Shown in pieces: positions 44,608 to 54,990 of a stretch of 64,000 bases of DNA (positions within the stretch are counted from its first letter, which is position 1; each line of letters starts with the position of its first letter). The stretch is from positions 186,001 to 250,000 of the forward strand of contig DATNQD010000027.1 in NCBI GenBank assembly GCA_036702865.1, read 5' to 3'. Both the position numbers and the translations under genes were made by a program. The notes beneath the pieces were generated by a model. It ran no database searches, had not been told where the DNA came from, and was given only the letters and a program-made list of their open reading frames with translations. The stretch comes from Trichocoleus sp. (GTDB lineage Bacteria > Cyanobacteriota > Cyanobacteriia > Elainellales > Elainellaceae).

Positions 44608-45492
44608 TCAAATTGCACAAGTGCTTGCTACATTAGGTAGAACAAATTTCGGTTGGGTATCGAACCAGATTTCTGGAGGAAAGGGAAATTCTGGATAACC
44701 AACTCGCAGCAAACATAAACCTTGGGGTGGAGCTGCATACTTAACAAGGTCGCGCCTCTGCCCTTGCCAAATTTCTGTGAATTCCCTAGGAGTTCGTACT
44801 CCGCTTCCGACCTCTACTAGCATACCGACAAGCAGTCGCATCATGCCATATAGGAAGCCACTTGCCTGCAATTCAACTTGGATGAATGAGCCTTGCCGGA
44901 TACATTCTGCGACCTGAACATCCACCCATGAATGGGCTCGACTTGACTGTGCCCGGTGAAATGCTGCTAAATGTTGTCGACCTAACATAGGCTGCAAGGC
45001 TTCCTGCATTAATGACGCATCTAGCAAAGCGTGGTAATAATGCCATGAAAAAGGACGTACAAAGAGGTTCGGACGCGGTTCAGTGTAGATGGTGTAACGG
45101 TAGCGCCTCCATACTGCCGAAAAGCGAGCATGCCAGGTAGAATCTACTGCTGCTGAAGCTCGGACAACGATATCTGAAGAAATGCGATGGTTTAAGATGT
45201 CAGCCCAACGATAAGCAGGAATATGAGCAGGAGCATCAAAGTGAGCAACTTGGGCAGCTGCATGAACACCAGCATCAGTCCGCCCTGCACCATGTAGCGT
45301 TACTGGACGCCCTACAACAGATTGGATTGCCTGCTCAAGCGCTTCTTGAACAGTATGGTGCTGAGCTTGCCTCTGCCAACCGTGAAAATGAGTGCCCAAG
45401 TATTGAATAATTAAGGCTATTCTTTGAGTACCCTCTATTCCTGCCTTCCGAGTTTCTTCAGAAACTTCTACTGAGATTGGCTGACCATCCAT
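44608..45492 (-). CDS. truA: tRNA pseudouridine synthase A
   Basis: TruA converts uridines 38-40 of the tRNA anticodon arm to pseudouridine. The catalytic Asp is in LHGAGRTDAGVHAAAQVAHF. QYLGTHFHGWQRQAQHHTVQ at the N-terminus and LVGMLVEVGSGVRTPREFTE near the C-terminus fit the family. The 294-residue length is slightly long, with about 20 extra N-terminal residues. The position between rplQ and rplM is the usual cyanobacterial arrangement, tying tRNA modification to ribosome synthesis. Confidence 0.96.
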   Translation of the reverse strand: MDGQPISVEVSEETRKAGIEGTQRIALIIQYLGTHFHGWQRQAQHHTVQEALEQAIQSVVGRPVTLHGAGRTDAGVHAAAQVAHFDAPAHIPAYRWADILNHRISSDIVVRASAAVDSTWHARFSAVWRRYRYTIYTEPRPNLFVRPFSWHYYHALLDASLMQEALQPMLGRQHLAAFHRAQSSRAHSWVDVQVAECIRQGSFIQVELQASGFLYGMMRLLVGMLVEVGSGVRTPREFTEIWQGQRRDLVKYAAPPQGLCLLRVGYPEFPFPPEIWFDTQPKFVLPNVASTCAI

Positions 45493-45511
45493 AACAGTTA
45501 GCAGCTAGCAA

Positions 45512-45862
45512 TCACGTTAATTCGATGATTGCCATTTCAGCATTGTCCCCTCGACGGTTCACAGTGCGAACGACTCGAGTATATCCACCTTGCCGATCGC
45601 CATAACGTTCTTTGACCTGCTCAAACAGTCGATGAACTAGCTGTTTGTCATACAAATAACCGAGAGCTTGACGACGGGCGGAAAGAGAGCCGTCTTTGGC
45701 TAGTGTAATAATGTGTTCTGCTTCGGAGCGAACTGCTTTAGCTCGAATCTTAGTCGTTGTAATCCGACCATGACGAATCAATTCAGTCGTAAGTGCTCTC
45801 AGAAGCGCTTTACGCTGATCAGCAGGTTTGCCTAATTGCGGGACGCGGCAACGGTGACGCAT
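45512..45862 (-). CDS. rplQ: 50S ribosomal protein L17
   Basis: A 116-residue protein near the polypeptide exit tunnel. [40 protein letters not shown] and [20 protein letters not shown] cover the family core. It lies 83 bases after rpoA and 19 bases before truA. Confidence 0.97.
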   Translation of the reverse strand: MRHRCRVPQLGKPADQRKALLRALTTELIRHGRITTTKIRAKAVRSEAEHIITLAKDGSLSARRQALGYLYDKQLVHRLFEQVKERYGDRQGGYTRVVRTVNRRGDNAEMAIIELT

Positions 45863-45945
45863 ATCGGTAAATCAAGGATAAATGGTGGACGAGATGAATA
45901 GAGAAAAACTAGATCAAAGGGATTGAAAGAAGTGAGTTGGTTGCT

Positions 45946-46893
45946 CTAGCTCGATCGAGAAGACTTGTCATGTGGTAGCGTGATACCAAGTCGGTCTTGT
46001 AGAGCCTGAATCACTTCTTCTGCAGATTTAGCTCCAAAGTTTTTAATTTCCAGCAAGTCTTCTTGGGTATAGTCAAGTAGATCTGCTACAGAGTTAATCT
46101 GTGCCCGCTTCAAACAGTTGTATGCCCGAACAGAGAGCTGCAATTCCTCGATAGGAATCTGATTCGTCGGATCTTCGACGCTATCATCCATGTCGTCGAT
46201 TGGCGCAAAGTCAATCTCACGCAGTGGATTGAATAGCTCAACCAAAATGTTTGCAGCCTGGCTTAATGCTTCCTGAGGGGTCAAGCTGCCATTTGTCCAG
46301 ATCTCCATGATCAAGCGATCTTTTTCCAAAGATCCATCGATTCGAGCGTTCTCGATCGAGTAGTTGACCTTCCGAACAGGCATGAAAACTGAGTCAAGCT
46401 GGAGAAAATCTAGAGCAGAATTCTCATCCCGACTTCTTTCGATTGCACGATAGCCAATTCCTTTCTCAATCCGAAACTCCATCTCTAAAGTTGAACCGGG
46501 TGAAAGAGTGGCAATGTACTGATCAGAGTTAATGGCTTCCACTTCAGAAGGAAGCTCAAAATAGGCAGCTGTCACAGTTGCAGGACCTTCAACTCTGACT
46601 CGACCAATCTGCGGTTGAAATGAATAACTTTTCAGTACGACTTCCTTCATGTTTAGCAGAATGTCAAGAACATCCTCCCTCACCCCAGGAATCGTCATAA
46701 ATTCATGAGTTACCCCAGCAATCCGAACCGCAGTAACTGCTGCTCCCTCTAAATTAGACAGAAGAACCCGTCGCAGTGAATTGCCGACAGTGATTCCCTG
46801 TCCCCTCTCTAAAGGTCCAATTACAAACTTACTATATGAGCTACGATCGTGCCCAGAATCAGACTCTACGCACTCAACTTGAAACTGTGCCAC
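45946..46893 (-). CDS. rpoA: DNA-directed RNA polymerase subunit alpha
   Basis: The 315-residue alpha subunit dimerises to start RNA polymerase assembly. N-terminal domain: FVIGPLERGQGITVGNSLRR and GVTHEFMTIPGVREDVLDIL. C-terminal domain (about 245-305), which contacts regulators and UP elements: LQLSVRAYNCLKRAQINSVA and LEIKNFGAKSAEEVIQALQD. The start codon is GTG at 46893. It follows rpsK by 111 bases; rpsD, which precedes rpoA in many bacteria, is not here. Confidence 0.98.
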   Translation of the reverse strand: MAQFQVECVESDSGHDRSSYSKFVIGPLERGQGITVGNSLRRVLLSNLEGAAVTAVRIAGVTHEFMTIPGVREDVLDILLNMKEVVLKSYSFQPQIGRVRVEGPATVTAAYFELPSEVEAINSDQYIATLSPGSTLEMEFRIEKGIGYRAIERSRDENSALDFLQLDSVFMPVRKVNYSIENARIDGSLEKDRLIMEIWTNGSLTPQEALSQAANILVELFNPLREIDFAPIDDMDDSVEDPTNQIPIEELQLSVRAYNCLKRAQINSVADLLDYTQEDLLEIKNFGAKSAEEVIQALQDRLGITLPHDKSSRSS

Positions 46894-47004
46894 AGTTCAA
46901 CCTCCCTTCTCCTTACGCTTTGGAAACTAAGCCGTACCCGACCTGCTCCCAACCTCCCCCATCTCGCATCAATCAACAAATGCTTTACCATCCAAACGTG
47001 AAGC

Positions 47005-47400
47005 TTAAACGCGGCGACGCTTGGGTGGGCGGCAACCATTATGAGGAATGGGTGTTACATCTCGAATCAATGTGATTTCCAACCCTGCTCCTTGCAGCGC
47101 CCGAATCGCGGTTTCTCGACCTGAACCAGGACCACTCACCATCACCTCAATCTGACGCATCCCTTGATCCGTAGCGCGACGAGCCGCATTTTCAGCCGCA
47201 GTTTGGGCTGCAAAAGGAGTTCCCTTCTTAGCTCCCTTAAATCCGCTTGAACCTGAAGAAGCCCATGAGATTGCTTCACCGTTCGCATCGGTGATCGTGA
47301 CGATCGTGTTATTGAAAGTCGACTGGATGTGAGCTACACCACTAGGAACATTCCGCTTTTGCTTCTTAGGTCCAGTCTTTTTACTTGGTTGTCGTGCCAT
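47005..47400 (-). CDS. rpsK: 30S ribosomal protein S11
   Basis: The 131-residue S11 lines the platform and the mRNA E site. [40 protein letters not shown] and [20 protein letters not shown] are conserved. It is separated from rpsM by 201 bases, unusually wide for this operon, with a hairpin 33 bases before its start. Confidence 0.98.
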   Translation of the reverse strand: MARQPSKKTGPKKQKRNVPSGVAHIQSTFNNTIVTITDANGEAISWASSGSSGFKGAKKGTPFAAQTAAENAARRATDQGMRQIEVMVSGPGSGRETAIRALQGAGLEITLIRDVTPIPHNGCRPPKRRRV

Positions 47401-47601
47401 CTCTAATCGCCTTCAGATAAATAGATACCTAACGCACATGGATCGATAAAAATATTCACGTGCGGCTCAAAAGAATACTTATCTGGTCACTAGACTGTTG
47501 CCTAGCGCTTACCCTGTGATAAGCAATCTACCACTGCTCCTAGACAAAACAGGGAGACAGATGCCCTAGAGAGCCTGTCGCCCAGTAGCTGTAATCAATG
47601 A
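47401..47601. other. Wide spacer between rpsM and rpsK
   Basis: This 201-base gap lies inside an otherwise compact ribosomal operon. On the transcribed (minus) strand, CGCACGTG (47457-47464) can pair with CATGTGCG (47433-47440) over eight positions including one G-U, with a 16-base A/T-rich loop. It ends 32 bases before the rpsK ATG. It may hold an internal promoter, a processing site or a translational control element. Confidence 0.5.
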
Positions 47602-47982
47602 CTACTTCTTAGGAGCTTTCTTCTTCCCTGCTACAGTCCGGCGACCACCCCGGCGAGTACGAGCATTCGTTCTAGTCCGTTGACCCCGGACAGGCAACCC
47701 TAGCCGATGGCGACGACCTCGATATGAGCCAATGTCCATCAATCGCTTGATGTTCATCGCTTCTAATCGTCTTAGATCACCTTCAATCTCATAATCAGTC
47801 TCGACCGTTTCTCTGAGTGCTGCAACTTCAGCATCAGACAAATCCTTGATTCTTGTATCTGGACTTACACCAGTTTTAGCAAGTATCTCTTTGGAGCGGG
47901 TTGGTCCAATTCCATAGATATAGGTCAGACCTATCTCAACACGCTTATCGCGTGGAAGGTCTACTCCGGCAATTCGTGCCAC
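47602..47982 (-). CDS. rpsM: 30S ribosomal protein S13
   Basis: The 126-residue S13 of the small-subunit head touches the P-site tRNA and the L5 bridge. [40 protein letters not shown] and [20 protein letters not shown] are the family landmarks. The start is GTG at 47982. It follows rpmJ by 109 bases. Confidence 0.98.
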   Translation of the reverse strand: MARIAGVDLPRDKRVEIGLTYIYGIGPTRSKEILAKTGVSPDTRIKDLSDAEVAALRETVETDYEIEGDLRRLEAMNIKRLMDIGSYRGRRHRLGLPVRGQRTRTNARTRRGGRRTVAGKKKAPKK

Positions 47983-48091
47983 GTCTTCTGCTCTCCCAAT
48001 CTAGTTTCCTGACAAATAACTAACTCTGAATCCCCAGAAAATTTGCTCGATTAGAGCGAAAATCAAGCAAGCTTTCCCAGGCTTGGAATCC

Positions 48092-48205
48092 CTAACCTTG
48101 GCGTTGCTTGTGCTTTGGATTAGAGCAAATCACCATTACCCTGCCGCGTCTACGGATAACACGACACTTTTCACACATTCTACGAACAGATGCTCGGACT
48201 TTCAT
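48092..48205 (-). CDS. rpmJ: 50S ribosomal protein L36, zinc-binding (C-plus) type
   Basis: A 37-residue zinc ribbon protein of the large subunit: [20 protein letters not shown], then [17 protein letters not shown]. The Cys11-Cys14-Cys27-His32 set is intact. It lies in the usual place between infA and rpsM. Confidence 0.97.
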   Translation of the reverse strand: MKVRASVRRMCEKCRVIRRRGRVMVICSNPKHKQRQG

Positions 48206-48352
48206 GCCCTAAAATACGAAGACTACAAAACTGAAATCCTATCAAATTTATATTGTTTTGTCAACAAAACTTACTACTAGAGCAGAAGCAAATCCCAGAT
48301 GAATCGATTTCCTGCCTAGTCTTTACTACCTGTTTCCCCGCAATAAGTACTG

Positions 48353-48577
48353 CTATTTCTTGCGTAAACGGTAGGTAATTCGCCCTTTTGTTAAATCGTA
48401 AGGAGTTAATTCCACCTTAACTCTGTCACCAGGCAAGATCTTGATGTAGTTACGCCGGATCTTACCTGATATGTGAGCTAGAACATTAAACCCATTATCC
48501 AAGTCAACTCGAAACATTGCGTTTGGCAGTGAGTCGGTGACGGTCCCTTCCATTTCAATAAGATCTTGTTTAGACAA
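48353..48577 (-). CDS. infA: Translation initiation factor IF-1
   Basis: A 74-residue OB-fold protein that blocks the ribosomal A site during initiation. [40 protein letters not shown] and RITYRLRKK cover the family. The conserved N-terminus [11 protein letters not shown] can only begin at the TTG at 48577, preceded by AGGGAAA. The initiation factor thus starts at a weak non-AUG codon. Confidence 0.97.
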   Translation of the reverse strand: MSKQDLIEMEGTVTDSLPNAMFRVDLDNGFNVLAHISGKIRRNYIKILPGDRVKVELTPYDLTKGRITYRLRKK

Positions 48578-48800
48578 CGCGCTTTTCCCTTATGAGACAC
48601 AACAAATTGAACACAGCTTGACAAACGCTATTCTATCCAGTATAGCTGCTCAATAAAGTATATAGGGCTTCTAGACTAGGCAATGCCTAAAAGTCTTGAC
48701 AGGACTAGATTCCCCTACTTAGCTTAGTAGATTTTGAAGCAAATACAGCTCGAGAAGAACGTGAAGGGGCTGTTTCTAAAAAACGGAGCTGAGATAAGCC

Positions 48801-49358
48801 CTATTTCGACTGGACAAGGTGTTGAATTTCTGTCGTCACAGCTTCTACATGACGATCGCCATGAACCGAAAGTAGCTGGTTGCGCTTCTGGTAAAAGTCA
48901 ATGAGGGGGGTAGTTTGTTCTCGATAAACGTCTAGACGATGACGAATGACTTGCTCATTGTCATCTTGGCGACCACGTTGAAGTAGGCGAGCAATGAGTA
49001 CTTCATCCGGAACATCAAAGTTAATGACGTAATTGTAGGATTGATGAATCTCTTGCAAAAGCTGATCGAGAAACACTGCTTGTGCTGTGGTTCGGGGGAA
49101 TCCATCCAAAATCCACCCTGGCTCAACATCATCTTGATGCAAGCGCTCTCGCACCATCTCCAAAATAAGTTGATCAGGCACAAGTTCCCCTTTATCCATA
49201 TAAGCTTGTGCTTTTTGTCCCAGTTCAGTTTTTTGCGAAACAGCAGCCCGCAAAATATCACCCGTGGAGATGTGAGGGATACCAAAACATGCTGCCAAGG
49301 CTTGTGCCTGTGTTCCTTTTCCTGCTCCTGGAGGTCCCAAAAAGATCAATCGAACCAC
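48801..49358 (-). CDS. adk: Adenylate kinase, short type
   Basis: Adk equilibrates AMP, ADP and ATP. The P-loop is LIFLGPPGAGKGTQAQALA, followed by IPHISTGDILRAAV, the AMP site GWILDGFPRTTAQA and the lid LLQRGRQDDNEQVIRHRLDV. At 185 residues it lacks the long zinc-type lid of other bacterial enzymes. The start is GTG at 49358, overlapping the secY stop by one base (TAGTG). The secY-adk pairing is conserved. Confidence 0.97.
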   Translation of the reverse strand: MVRLIFLGPPGAGKGTQAQALAACFGIPHISTGDILRAAVSQKTELGQKAQAYMDKGELVPDQLILEMVRERLHQDDVEPGWILDGFPRTTAQAVFLDQLLQEIHQSYNYVINFDVPDEVLIARLLQRGRQDDNEQVIRHRLDVYREQTTPLIDFYQKRNQLLSVHGDRHVEAVTTEIQHLVQSK

Positions 49359-50668
49359 TATTGTTTCACCATTCCTTCGTAGCGTTGAGAAATCACATAA
49401 GTTTGGATTTGCTTTGCAGTATCGATCGCAACACCCACTAGGATGAGCAGTGAAGTTGCTCCTAACCCTTGAAAAGTTCTAACCTGGGTTGCTCCTTCAA
49501 CAGCTGTTGGAATAATTGCAACTAAACCTAGAAAAATTGCACCTAGAAAAGTTAAGCGGTTTAGAACTTTTTCGATGTAATCACTGGTTGCCTTACCTGG
49601 ACGGATTCCTGGAATGCTTGCTCCCATCTTCTTCAGGTTCTGAGACATCTCAATGGGATTAACAATAAGGGATGTGTAGAAGTAGCTGAAGAACAGAATC
49701 AGTACAAGATACAGAACAATATTTAGCCAATGCCCAGGACTGAGGTAGCGAACAGCCTGAATTAAAACTGGATTGTTAGGAAAGAAGTTGACGAGGGAAG
49801 CAGGTAGGAATAGAACCATGTATGAAAAAATAATTGGCATTACTCCACCCTGGTTCAATCGCAGGGGCAGATAACTGCTCTTTTCCAGGTACAACCGACG
49901 ACCAACTTGACGGCGAGCGGAAATAATCGGAATTCGCCGAGTGCCTTCTTGAACAAAGACAATGCCAACAATCATTGCTAGAAAAACTAGCAGCAGGATA
50001 ATGACTCCTCCAACCAAGCTTCGATCGCCACTTTGAGCAAGATCAATGGTTTGACCTAGCGAGCGCGGAAGGGTTGAAACAATACTGACAAAGATTAGTA
50101 AGGAAGCTCCATTGCCAATGCCACGTTCTGTAATTAGCTCACCAACCCACATGACAAACATGGAGCCTGCCGTTAAAGCAAGCACAGTTTGAGCGACAAA
50201 CAAGGGACCAGGATTTTCTGCATATCGGCTGAGCAACAGCGAAATGCCAATGCTTTGGAAGATCGCCCATCCTACTGCGACATAGCGGGTGATTTGAGAG
50301 ATTTTACGTCTTCCTGCTTCTCCCTCGTTTTTTTGCAAGTCTTCAAGGCTAGGAACTGCCGTTGCCAAAAGCTGCATAATAATTGAGGCATTGATGTAAG
50401 GCAAAATTCCTAGAGCAAATATACCAACTGCAGAGATACCGCCCCCAGCCAGGACATCCAGAATACCAATTAAATTCGCGAGCCCGCTCCCTTGAAGTCC
50501 TTGTTGAAATGCAGCGCGATCGATTCCTGGAATTGGAATGTAAATACCTAATCTAATTAGAACCAGCATACCGATAGTGACAAGCAGCCGACCTCTCAAT
50601 CCAGCTGCTTGCGCCATTTGCATAAATGTTTCTTGCGCTGTCGGAGTTTTGTCTCGACTAACGACCAT
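49358..50668 (-). CDS. secY: Protein translocase subunit SecY
   Basis: The central channel of the Sec translocon in the plasma and thylakoid membranes, about 436 residues with ten membrane helices. LLVTIGMLVLIRLGIYIPIP, GILPYINASIIMQLLATAVP (the plug region precedes it) and TERGIGNGASLLIFVSIVST are signature blocks. The cytoplasmic loop LNRLTFLGAIFLGLVAIIPT is near the C-terminus. The ATG at 50668 is favoured over the frame start at 50707. A 174-base gap separates it from rplO. Confidence 0.97.
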   Translation of the reverse strand: MVVSRDKTPTAQETFMQMAQAAGLRGRLLVTIGMLVLIRLGIYIPIPGIDRAAFQQGLQGSGLANLIGILDVLAGGGISAVGIFALGILPYINASIIMQLLATAVPSLEDLQKNEGEAGRRKISQITRYVAVGWAIFQSIGISLLLSRYAENPGPLFVAQTVLALTAGSMFVMWVGELITERGIGNGASLLIFVSIVSTLPRSLGQTIDLAQSGDRSLVGGVIILLLVFLAMIVGIVFVQEGTRRIPIISARRQVGRRLYLEKSSYLPLRLNQGGVMPIIFSYMVLFLPASLVNFFPNNPVLIQAVRYLSPGHWLNIVLYLVLILFFSYFYTSLIVNPIEMSQNLKKMGASIPGIRPGKATSDYIEKVLNRLTFLGAIFLGLVAIIPTAVEGATQVRTFQGLGATSLLILVGVAIDTAKQIQTYVISQRYEGMVKQ

Positions 50669-50842
50669 ACAGGGGTACCTCCAATTGTTTCGGCAGATCT
50701 GCCGCACTAACCAAAATGGCGTAACTTATACTCTAATACCCTAGTGTAAAAGTTTTACCCTACTAAGAACAACACCAGATTGCTCTGGTGATGTTGATCT
50801 CAGGACTATGATGTCTGGGGGATATTAAGAGCACAAGCAGTT

Positions 50843-51289
50843 CTAGCTTACGATTTCACAGCTACCGCCAGCCGCTTCAATTTTGGCACGAGCAGATTTG
50901 GTAAATGCTGCTGCTTGTACGTTCAATGCCACACTTAAGTCACCATCTCCTAAAACTTTGAGAGGACCATCATCAGTTGTAACAATACCATCAGAGATTA
51001 GTGATGCTAGTGTCACATTGCTGTTTGCTGCAACTGGCTCAAGGTCACTCAGGTTGATGATGGTGTACTGCTTGCGGTTAATTAGCTGAAAATGCTTGAG
51101 TTTGGGAATACGCCGATAGAGAGGCATTTGACCGCCTTCAAACCCTGGGCGAGTTCCACTACCAGAGCGAGATTTCTGACCGCGCATTCCAAACCCGCAA
51201 CTTGCTCCTTGTCCTGCTGAAATACCACGACCGACTCGGCGGCGGCGTTTCTGAGAACCTTGTTTCGGTGAAGCGTCTTCTAGTCTCAT
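50843..51289 (-). CDS. rplO: 50S ribosomal protein L15
   Basis: A 148-residue large-subunit protein. [40 protein letters not shown] and [20 protein letters not shown] are the extended basic N-terminal half; the C-terminal half is the globular domain. It follows rpsE directly: rpmD (L30), which sits here in many bacteria, is absent. Confidence 0.97.
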   Translation of the reverse strand: MRLEDASPKQGSQKRRRRVGRGISAGQGASCGFGMRGQKSRSGSGTRPGFEGGQMPLYRRIPKLKHFQLINRKQYTIINLSDLEPVAANSNVTLASLISDGIVTTDDGPLKVLGDGDLSVALNVQAAAFTKSARAKIEAAGGSCEIVS

Positions 51290-51382
51290 AGTTGATAAGA
51301 GGGAGTAGCAAAAAGATCAAGACAATTTCTGCAATTTCACAATATGGTTGTGCTTGAAGAAACGAGTCATCGGACAAATTTA

Positions 51383-51904
51383 TTATCCGTACAAGCTCTC
51401 TACTGGAACTCCTCGCTCTTCTGCTACCTCAGCAAATGTACGTAAAGATGCTAAAGCATTCGCGGCAGCACGAGCATTGTTGAGGGGATTGCCAGAACCT
51501 AGCTGCTTTGCCAGAATGTTCTTCACTCCTGCAAGCTCGAGAACAGTACGAACTGCCCCCCCAGCAATTACACCTGTACCTGGTGCAGCAGGGCGCATCA
51601 TTACTTTCGCACCTCCTCCACTGCCATTGACAGGATGAGGAATAGAGTTTGCTTTTGTGAGAGGCACATCAATCAAGTGCTTTTTGCCATCCGCTACTCC
51701 TTTACGGACAGCACCAATAACATCACTTGCTTTTCCAACCCCTACGCCAACTTGTCCCTTCTCGTTACCGACAATTACGATCGCTCGGAAGCTTAATTTT
51801 TTGCCTCCCTTTACCACCTTGGTTACACGGCGGATTTGAACAACACGCTCTTGCCAGTCAGTTTCCTTTTCCTTAGTACGGCTACTCTTACGACGATTCG
51901 CCAT
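51383..51904 (-). CDS. rpsE: 30S ribosomal protein S5
   Basis: The 173-residue S5 is involved in decoding accuracy and mRNA unwinding. [40 protein letters not shown] and [20 protein letters not shown] are conserved. It follows rplR by 65 bases. Confidence 0.97.
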   Translation of the reverse strand: MANRRKSSRTKEKETDWQERVVQIRRVTKVVKGGKKLSFRAIVIVGNEKGQVGVGVGKASDVIGAVRKGVADGKKHLIDVPLTKANSIPHPVNGSGGGAKVMMRPAAPGTGVIAGGAVRTVLELAGVKNILAKQLGSGNPLNNARAAANALASLRTFAEVAEERGVPVESLYG

Positions 51905-51969
51905 GATATCTATTTCCTTAATTCCTAACGAGTTTTTGACTTCGTTATCGTGTTGCCTGGAAGACCTAA

Positions 51970-52332
51970 TTAGAAGCTAAGCCCGCCTTCCCGGGCAGCA
52001 TCTGCTAGTGCCTTAATGCGTCCGTGGTAGAGATTTCCACCACGATCAAAAACAACTTGCTGAATGCCCTTGGCGATCGCACGCTCGGCAATTAGTTGTC
52101 CTACCTTAACAGAAGCTTCACAGTTTGCACCGGTTGCAAGATCTGGCTTGAGATCTGCCTCAAGCGTTGAAGCAGCAGCAAGCGTGTGATGGCGGGTATC
52201 ATCAATTACTTGCACATAGATGTGTTGATTTGAACGAAACACAGCCAATCTAGGACGCTCTGAGGTCCCAAAGACTTTGCGACGAACCCGACGATGGCGT
52301 CGCTGAACAGATTCCTTACGAGTCAGTTTCAT
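51970..52332 (-). CDS. rplR: 50S ribosomal protein L18
   Basis: A 120-residue protein binding 5S r[43 protein letters not shown] and [20 protein letters not shown] are the core blocks. Its ATG overlaps the rplF stop by one base (TAATG). Confidence 0.97.
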   Translation of the reverse strand: MKLTRKESVQRRHRRVRRKVFGTSERPRLAVFRSNQHIYVQVIDDTRHHTLAAASTLEADLKPDLATGANCEASVKVGQLIAERAIAKGIQQVVFDRGGNLYHGRIKALADAAREGGLSF

Positions 52333-52871
52333 TACTTCTTACCTGCCTTTCCAGCCTTACGTCTGACGAGTTCGCCTGCGTAACGGATACCTTTACCCTT
52401 ATAAGGTTCAGGGGGACGAACAGAGCGAATTTTTGCGGCTACGTTACCGACATCCTCTTTATTAATTCCGGTAACAACAACGTTTGTGTTATTTTCAACC
52501 GCTAACTGAATACCGTCAGGTGGTTCAATCTGTACAGGGTGGCTGTATCCAACACTAAGTACTAAGTTGCGTCCCTGAACCTGAGCACGATAACCGACGC
52601 CCTGAATCTCTAAGCGGCGTTGGAACCCCTGCGAGACCCCTTCAACCATGTTTGCAACCAGCGTCCGAGACAGGCCGTGTCGCTGGCGCGCTGCACGAGA
52701 TTCATTGCGACGAGTAACGAGAATGGTTTCGCCTTCCTGGGTAATTTCGACTTCAGCAGGCAGGCTTCTAGAGAGTTCCCCTTTCGGTCCTTTTACTGTA
52801 ACCTGCTGCCCATCTAAAGCAATTGTTACTTTTTGAGGGATAGGGATAGGGCGCTTGCCAATACGAGACAT
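52332..52871 (-). CDS. rplF: 50S ribosomal protein L6
   Basis: The 179-residue L6 lies next to the sarcin-ricin loop. [40 protein letters not shown] and [20 protein letters not shown] are typical. It is followed by rplR with a one-base overlap. Confidence 0.97.
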   Translation of the reverse strand: MSRIGKRPIPIPQKVTIALDGQQVTVKGPKGELSRSLPAEVEITQEGETILVTRRNESRAARQRHGLSRTLVANMVEGVSQGFQRRLEIQGVGYRAQVQGRNLVLSVGYSHPVQIEPPDGIQLAVENNTNVVVTGINKEDVGNVAAKIRSVRPPEPYKGKGIRYAGELVRRKAGKAGKK

Positions 52872-52920
52872 GACAGTTTCTCCTGAATAAAGCTTTTAGC
52901 TACTCAAAGGCTGTGCTGCC

Positions 52921-53322
52921 TTACCAGATATAGCAAAGTACTTCACCACCAAGCCCCTGGCGACGCGCATCGCGATCGGTCATGATGCCACTGGAGGTAG
53001 AAATGATTGCGATACCGATGCCACCAAGAACACGAGGGAGTTCCTTGCGGTTAGAGTAGACGCGCAGTCCGGGTTTGCTAACCCGCTTTAAGGCATTGAT
53101 AATAGGACGACGATTCTTGCCTTTGTACTTTAGTGAGACGACAAGCGTCCGCTTTACGCCTTCCTCTTGCTCATTGAAGTCTGTGATAAATCCTTCTTCA
53201 CGTAAAACTCTAGCAATGCTGCGAGTCATCTTAGTGGATGGAATTTCTGTAGTTTGATGCCGCGCCATATTTGCATTGCGGATGCGCGTCAGCATATCTG
53301 AAATTGTGTCGTTAGCCGCCAT
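52921..53322 (-). CDS. rpsH: 30S ribosomal protein S8
   Basis: A 133-residue central-domain protein and, in E. coli, the translational repressor of the spc operon. [40 protein letters not shown] and [20 protein letters not shown] are conserved. It follows rplE directly by 23 bases: rpsN (S14), located here in most bacteria, is absent. Confidence 0.97.
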   Translation of the reverse strand: MAANDTISDMLTRIRNANMARHQTTEIPSTKMTRSIARVLREEGFITDFNEQEEGVKRTLVVSLKYKGKNRRPIINALKRVSKPGLRVYSNRKELPRVLGGIGIAIISTSSGIMTDRDARRQGLGGEVLCYIW

Positions 53323-53345
53323 AGTTTCCTCTTTACGAAACTGCC

Positions 53346-53891
53346 TCAGATTTCTCGGAAGGGCATGCCTAGTTCTTTAAGCAAGGCGCGACCCTCTTCA
53401 TCGGTGTTGGCTGTTGTGATGATCGAAATATCCATTCCTCGAATTTGATCAATGGAGTCGTACTCCATTTCAGGAAAGATAAGTTGCTCACGGACGCCCA
53501 ATGTATAGTTACCGCGACCATCAAAGCTCTTTGGGCTGACACCTCGGAAGTCACGAATTCTTGGGAGAGCAAGATTAAGTAAGCGATCCAAGAAGGCATA
53601 CATGCGATCGGATCGCAGCGTTACCATAATTCCCACTGGCATTCCTTGGCGAAGCTTGAAACCTGCGATTGCCTTTTTTGCTCGGGTAACAACAGGTTTC
53701 TGTCCAGTGATTAGAGCAATCTCGTTTATTGAGGACTCAAGTGCCTTTGCATTTTGTGATGCTTCACCTAATCCCCGATTGACCGTAACCTTAACAAGCT
53801 TAGGAACTTGATGGACGTTTTCATACTTAAACTGCTCTGTCAGCTTAGGTATAACTTTGTCTTGGTAAAGTGCCTTTAGTTTCTCTGCCAT
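53346..53891 (-). CDS. rplE: 50S ribosomal protein L5
   Basis: L5 binds 5S rRNA and contacts the P-site tRNA. About 181 residues from the ATG at 53891 ([20 protein letters not shown]); the frame extends to 53939 without conserved sequence. [40 protein letters not shown] and [20 protein letters not shown] are conserved. Confidence 0.97.
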   Translation of the reverse strand: MAEKLKALYQDKVIPKLTEQFKYENVHQVPKLVKVTVNRGLGEASQNAKALESSINEIALITGQKPVVTRAKKAIAGFKLRQGMPVGIMVTLRSDRMYAFLDRLLNLALPRIRDFRGVSPKSFDGRGNYTLGVREQLIFPEMEYDSIDQIRGMDISIITTANTDEEGRALLKELGMPFREI

Positions 53892-53993
53892 AAATTTTGT
53901 CCTTCCTTTTCCCTGGGCTTGGTCAGGGATTTTGAACAAGTTGCTTGAAGCTCCAAGCGACTCAGCCTAGAGGACTGAGAACTCAAGCAAAAT

Positions 53994-54335
53994 TTAGTCA
54001 ATCACTTCTCCAGTCTTCTTCAGCATCCGTACTTTACGTCCGTCTGCATTGAAGGTGTAGCAAACTCGACTAGCAACCTTTTGTTGAGTAGAGTAAAGCA
54101 TCACATTTGAACTGTGAATAGGAGCTTCAAAGGTTTGAATTTGCCCTGATTCACCTTCCTGCTGAGGCTTAACGTGCTTAGTACGAACATTCACACCCTT
54201 GATTACAACCTTGCTGGTTTCAGGAAATGTTGTTAGTACTTCGCCAATTTTGCCTTTCTCTTTGCCCGAGATGACCTGGACGGTATCGCCCTTCTTGATA
54301 TGCATCTTGTAGCGAGTTTTAGTTCCTTTCAGCAT
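53994..54335 (-). CDS. rplX: 50S ribosomal protein L24
   Basis: An assembly initiator of the large subunit, 113 residues. The KOW motif is in [20 protein letters not shown], followed by [20 protein letters not shown]. The ATG at 54335 overlaps the rplN stop by one base (TGATG); a GTG one codon upstream is also in frame. Confidence 0.96.
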   Translation of the reverse strand: MLKGTKTRYKMHIKKGDTVQVISGKEKGKIGEVLTTFPETSKVVIKGVNVRTKHVKPQQEGESGQIQTFEAPIHSSNVMLYSTQQKVASRVCYTFNADGRKVRMLKKTGEVID

Positions 54336-54700
54336 CACAGCACCTCCGGAGCCAAGGAAATAATTTTCGTGAAGTTTTTATCACGCAGTTCGCGCGCAAC
54401 TGGACCAAACACCCGAGTGCCTCTTGGGTTGCCCTCTGCATTGATAATGACTGCTGCATTATCATCAAAGCGAATGCTCATACCGCTATCCCGTCGAAGT
54501 CCTTTTTTTGTCCGTACTACAACAGCACGAACAACATCAGACTTTTTGACCGCCATATTTGGAATTGCGTCTTTAACCACCGCAATAATGACATCGCCTA
54601 CATTGGCATAGCGGCGATTACCGCCCAATACTCGAATGCACATCAACTTACGTGCGCCGCTGTTATCTGCCACATTCAGGTAAGTTTCTTGCTGAATCAT
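54335..54700 (-). CDS. rplN: 50S ribosomal protein L14
   Basis: A 121-residue intersubunit-bridge protein. [40 protein letters not shown] and [20 protein letters not shown] are signatures. It follows rpsQ by 35 bases. Confidence 0.97.
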   Translation of the reverse strand: MIQQETYLNVADNSGARKLMCIRVLGGNRRYANVGDVIIAVVKDAIPNMAVKKSDVVRAVVVRTKKGLRRDSGMSIRFDDNAAVIINAEGNPRGTRVFGPVARELRDKNFTKIISLAPEVL

Positions 54701-54735
54701 GGTTAGCCTCCCTTAACTGATCGTCTCAACATAAA

Positions 54736-54987
54736 TTAGACGTTTGCGGCATTTTCAAGGACATCGACAACAGCCCAGCGCTTGGTACGGCTGAGGGGTC
54801 GAGTTTCTTGAATCCGAACCCGATCGCCCACCCGACACTTGTTCTCTTCGTCGTGAGCCTTGTACCGCTTGGTTCGAACCATAATCTTGCGGTATTTAGG
54901 GTGAGGTGCACGGTTTTCAACGGCAACAACTACCGTTTTGTCCATTTTGTCGCTAACGACCAAGCCAACCCGTTCTTTAACTGCCAT
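54736..54987 (-). CDS. rpsQ: 30S ribosomal protein S17
   Basis: An 83-residue OB-fold protein. [40 protein letters not shown] and [20 protein letters not shown] match the family. Its ATG comes 3 bases after the rpmC stop codon. Confidence 0.97.
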   Translation of the reverse strand: MAVKERVGLVVSDKMDKTVVVAVENRAPHPKYRKIMVRTKRYKAHDEENKCRVGDRVRIQETRPLSRTKRWAVVDVLENAANV

Positions 54988-54990
54988 TGC

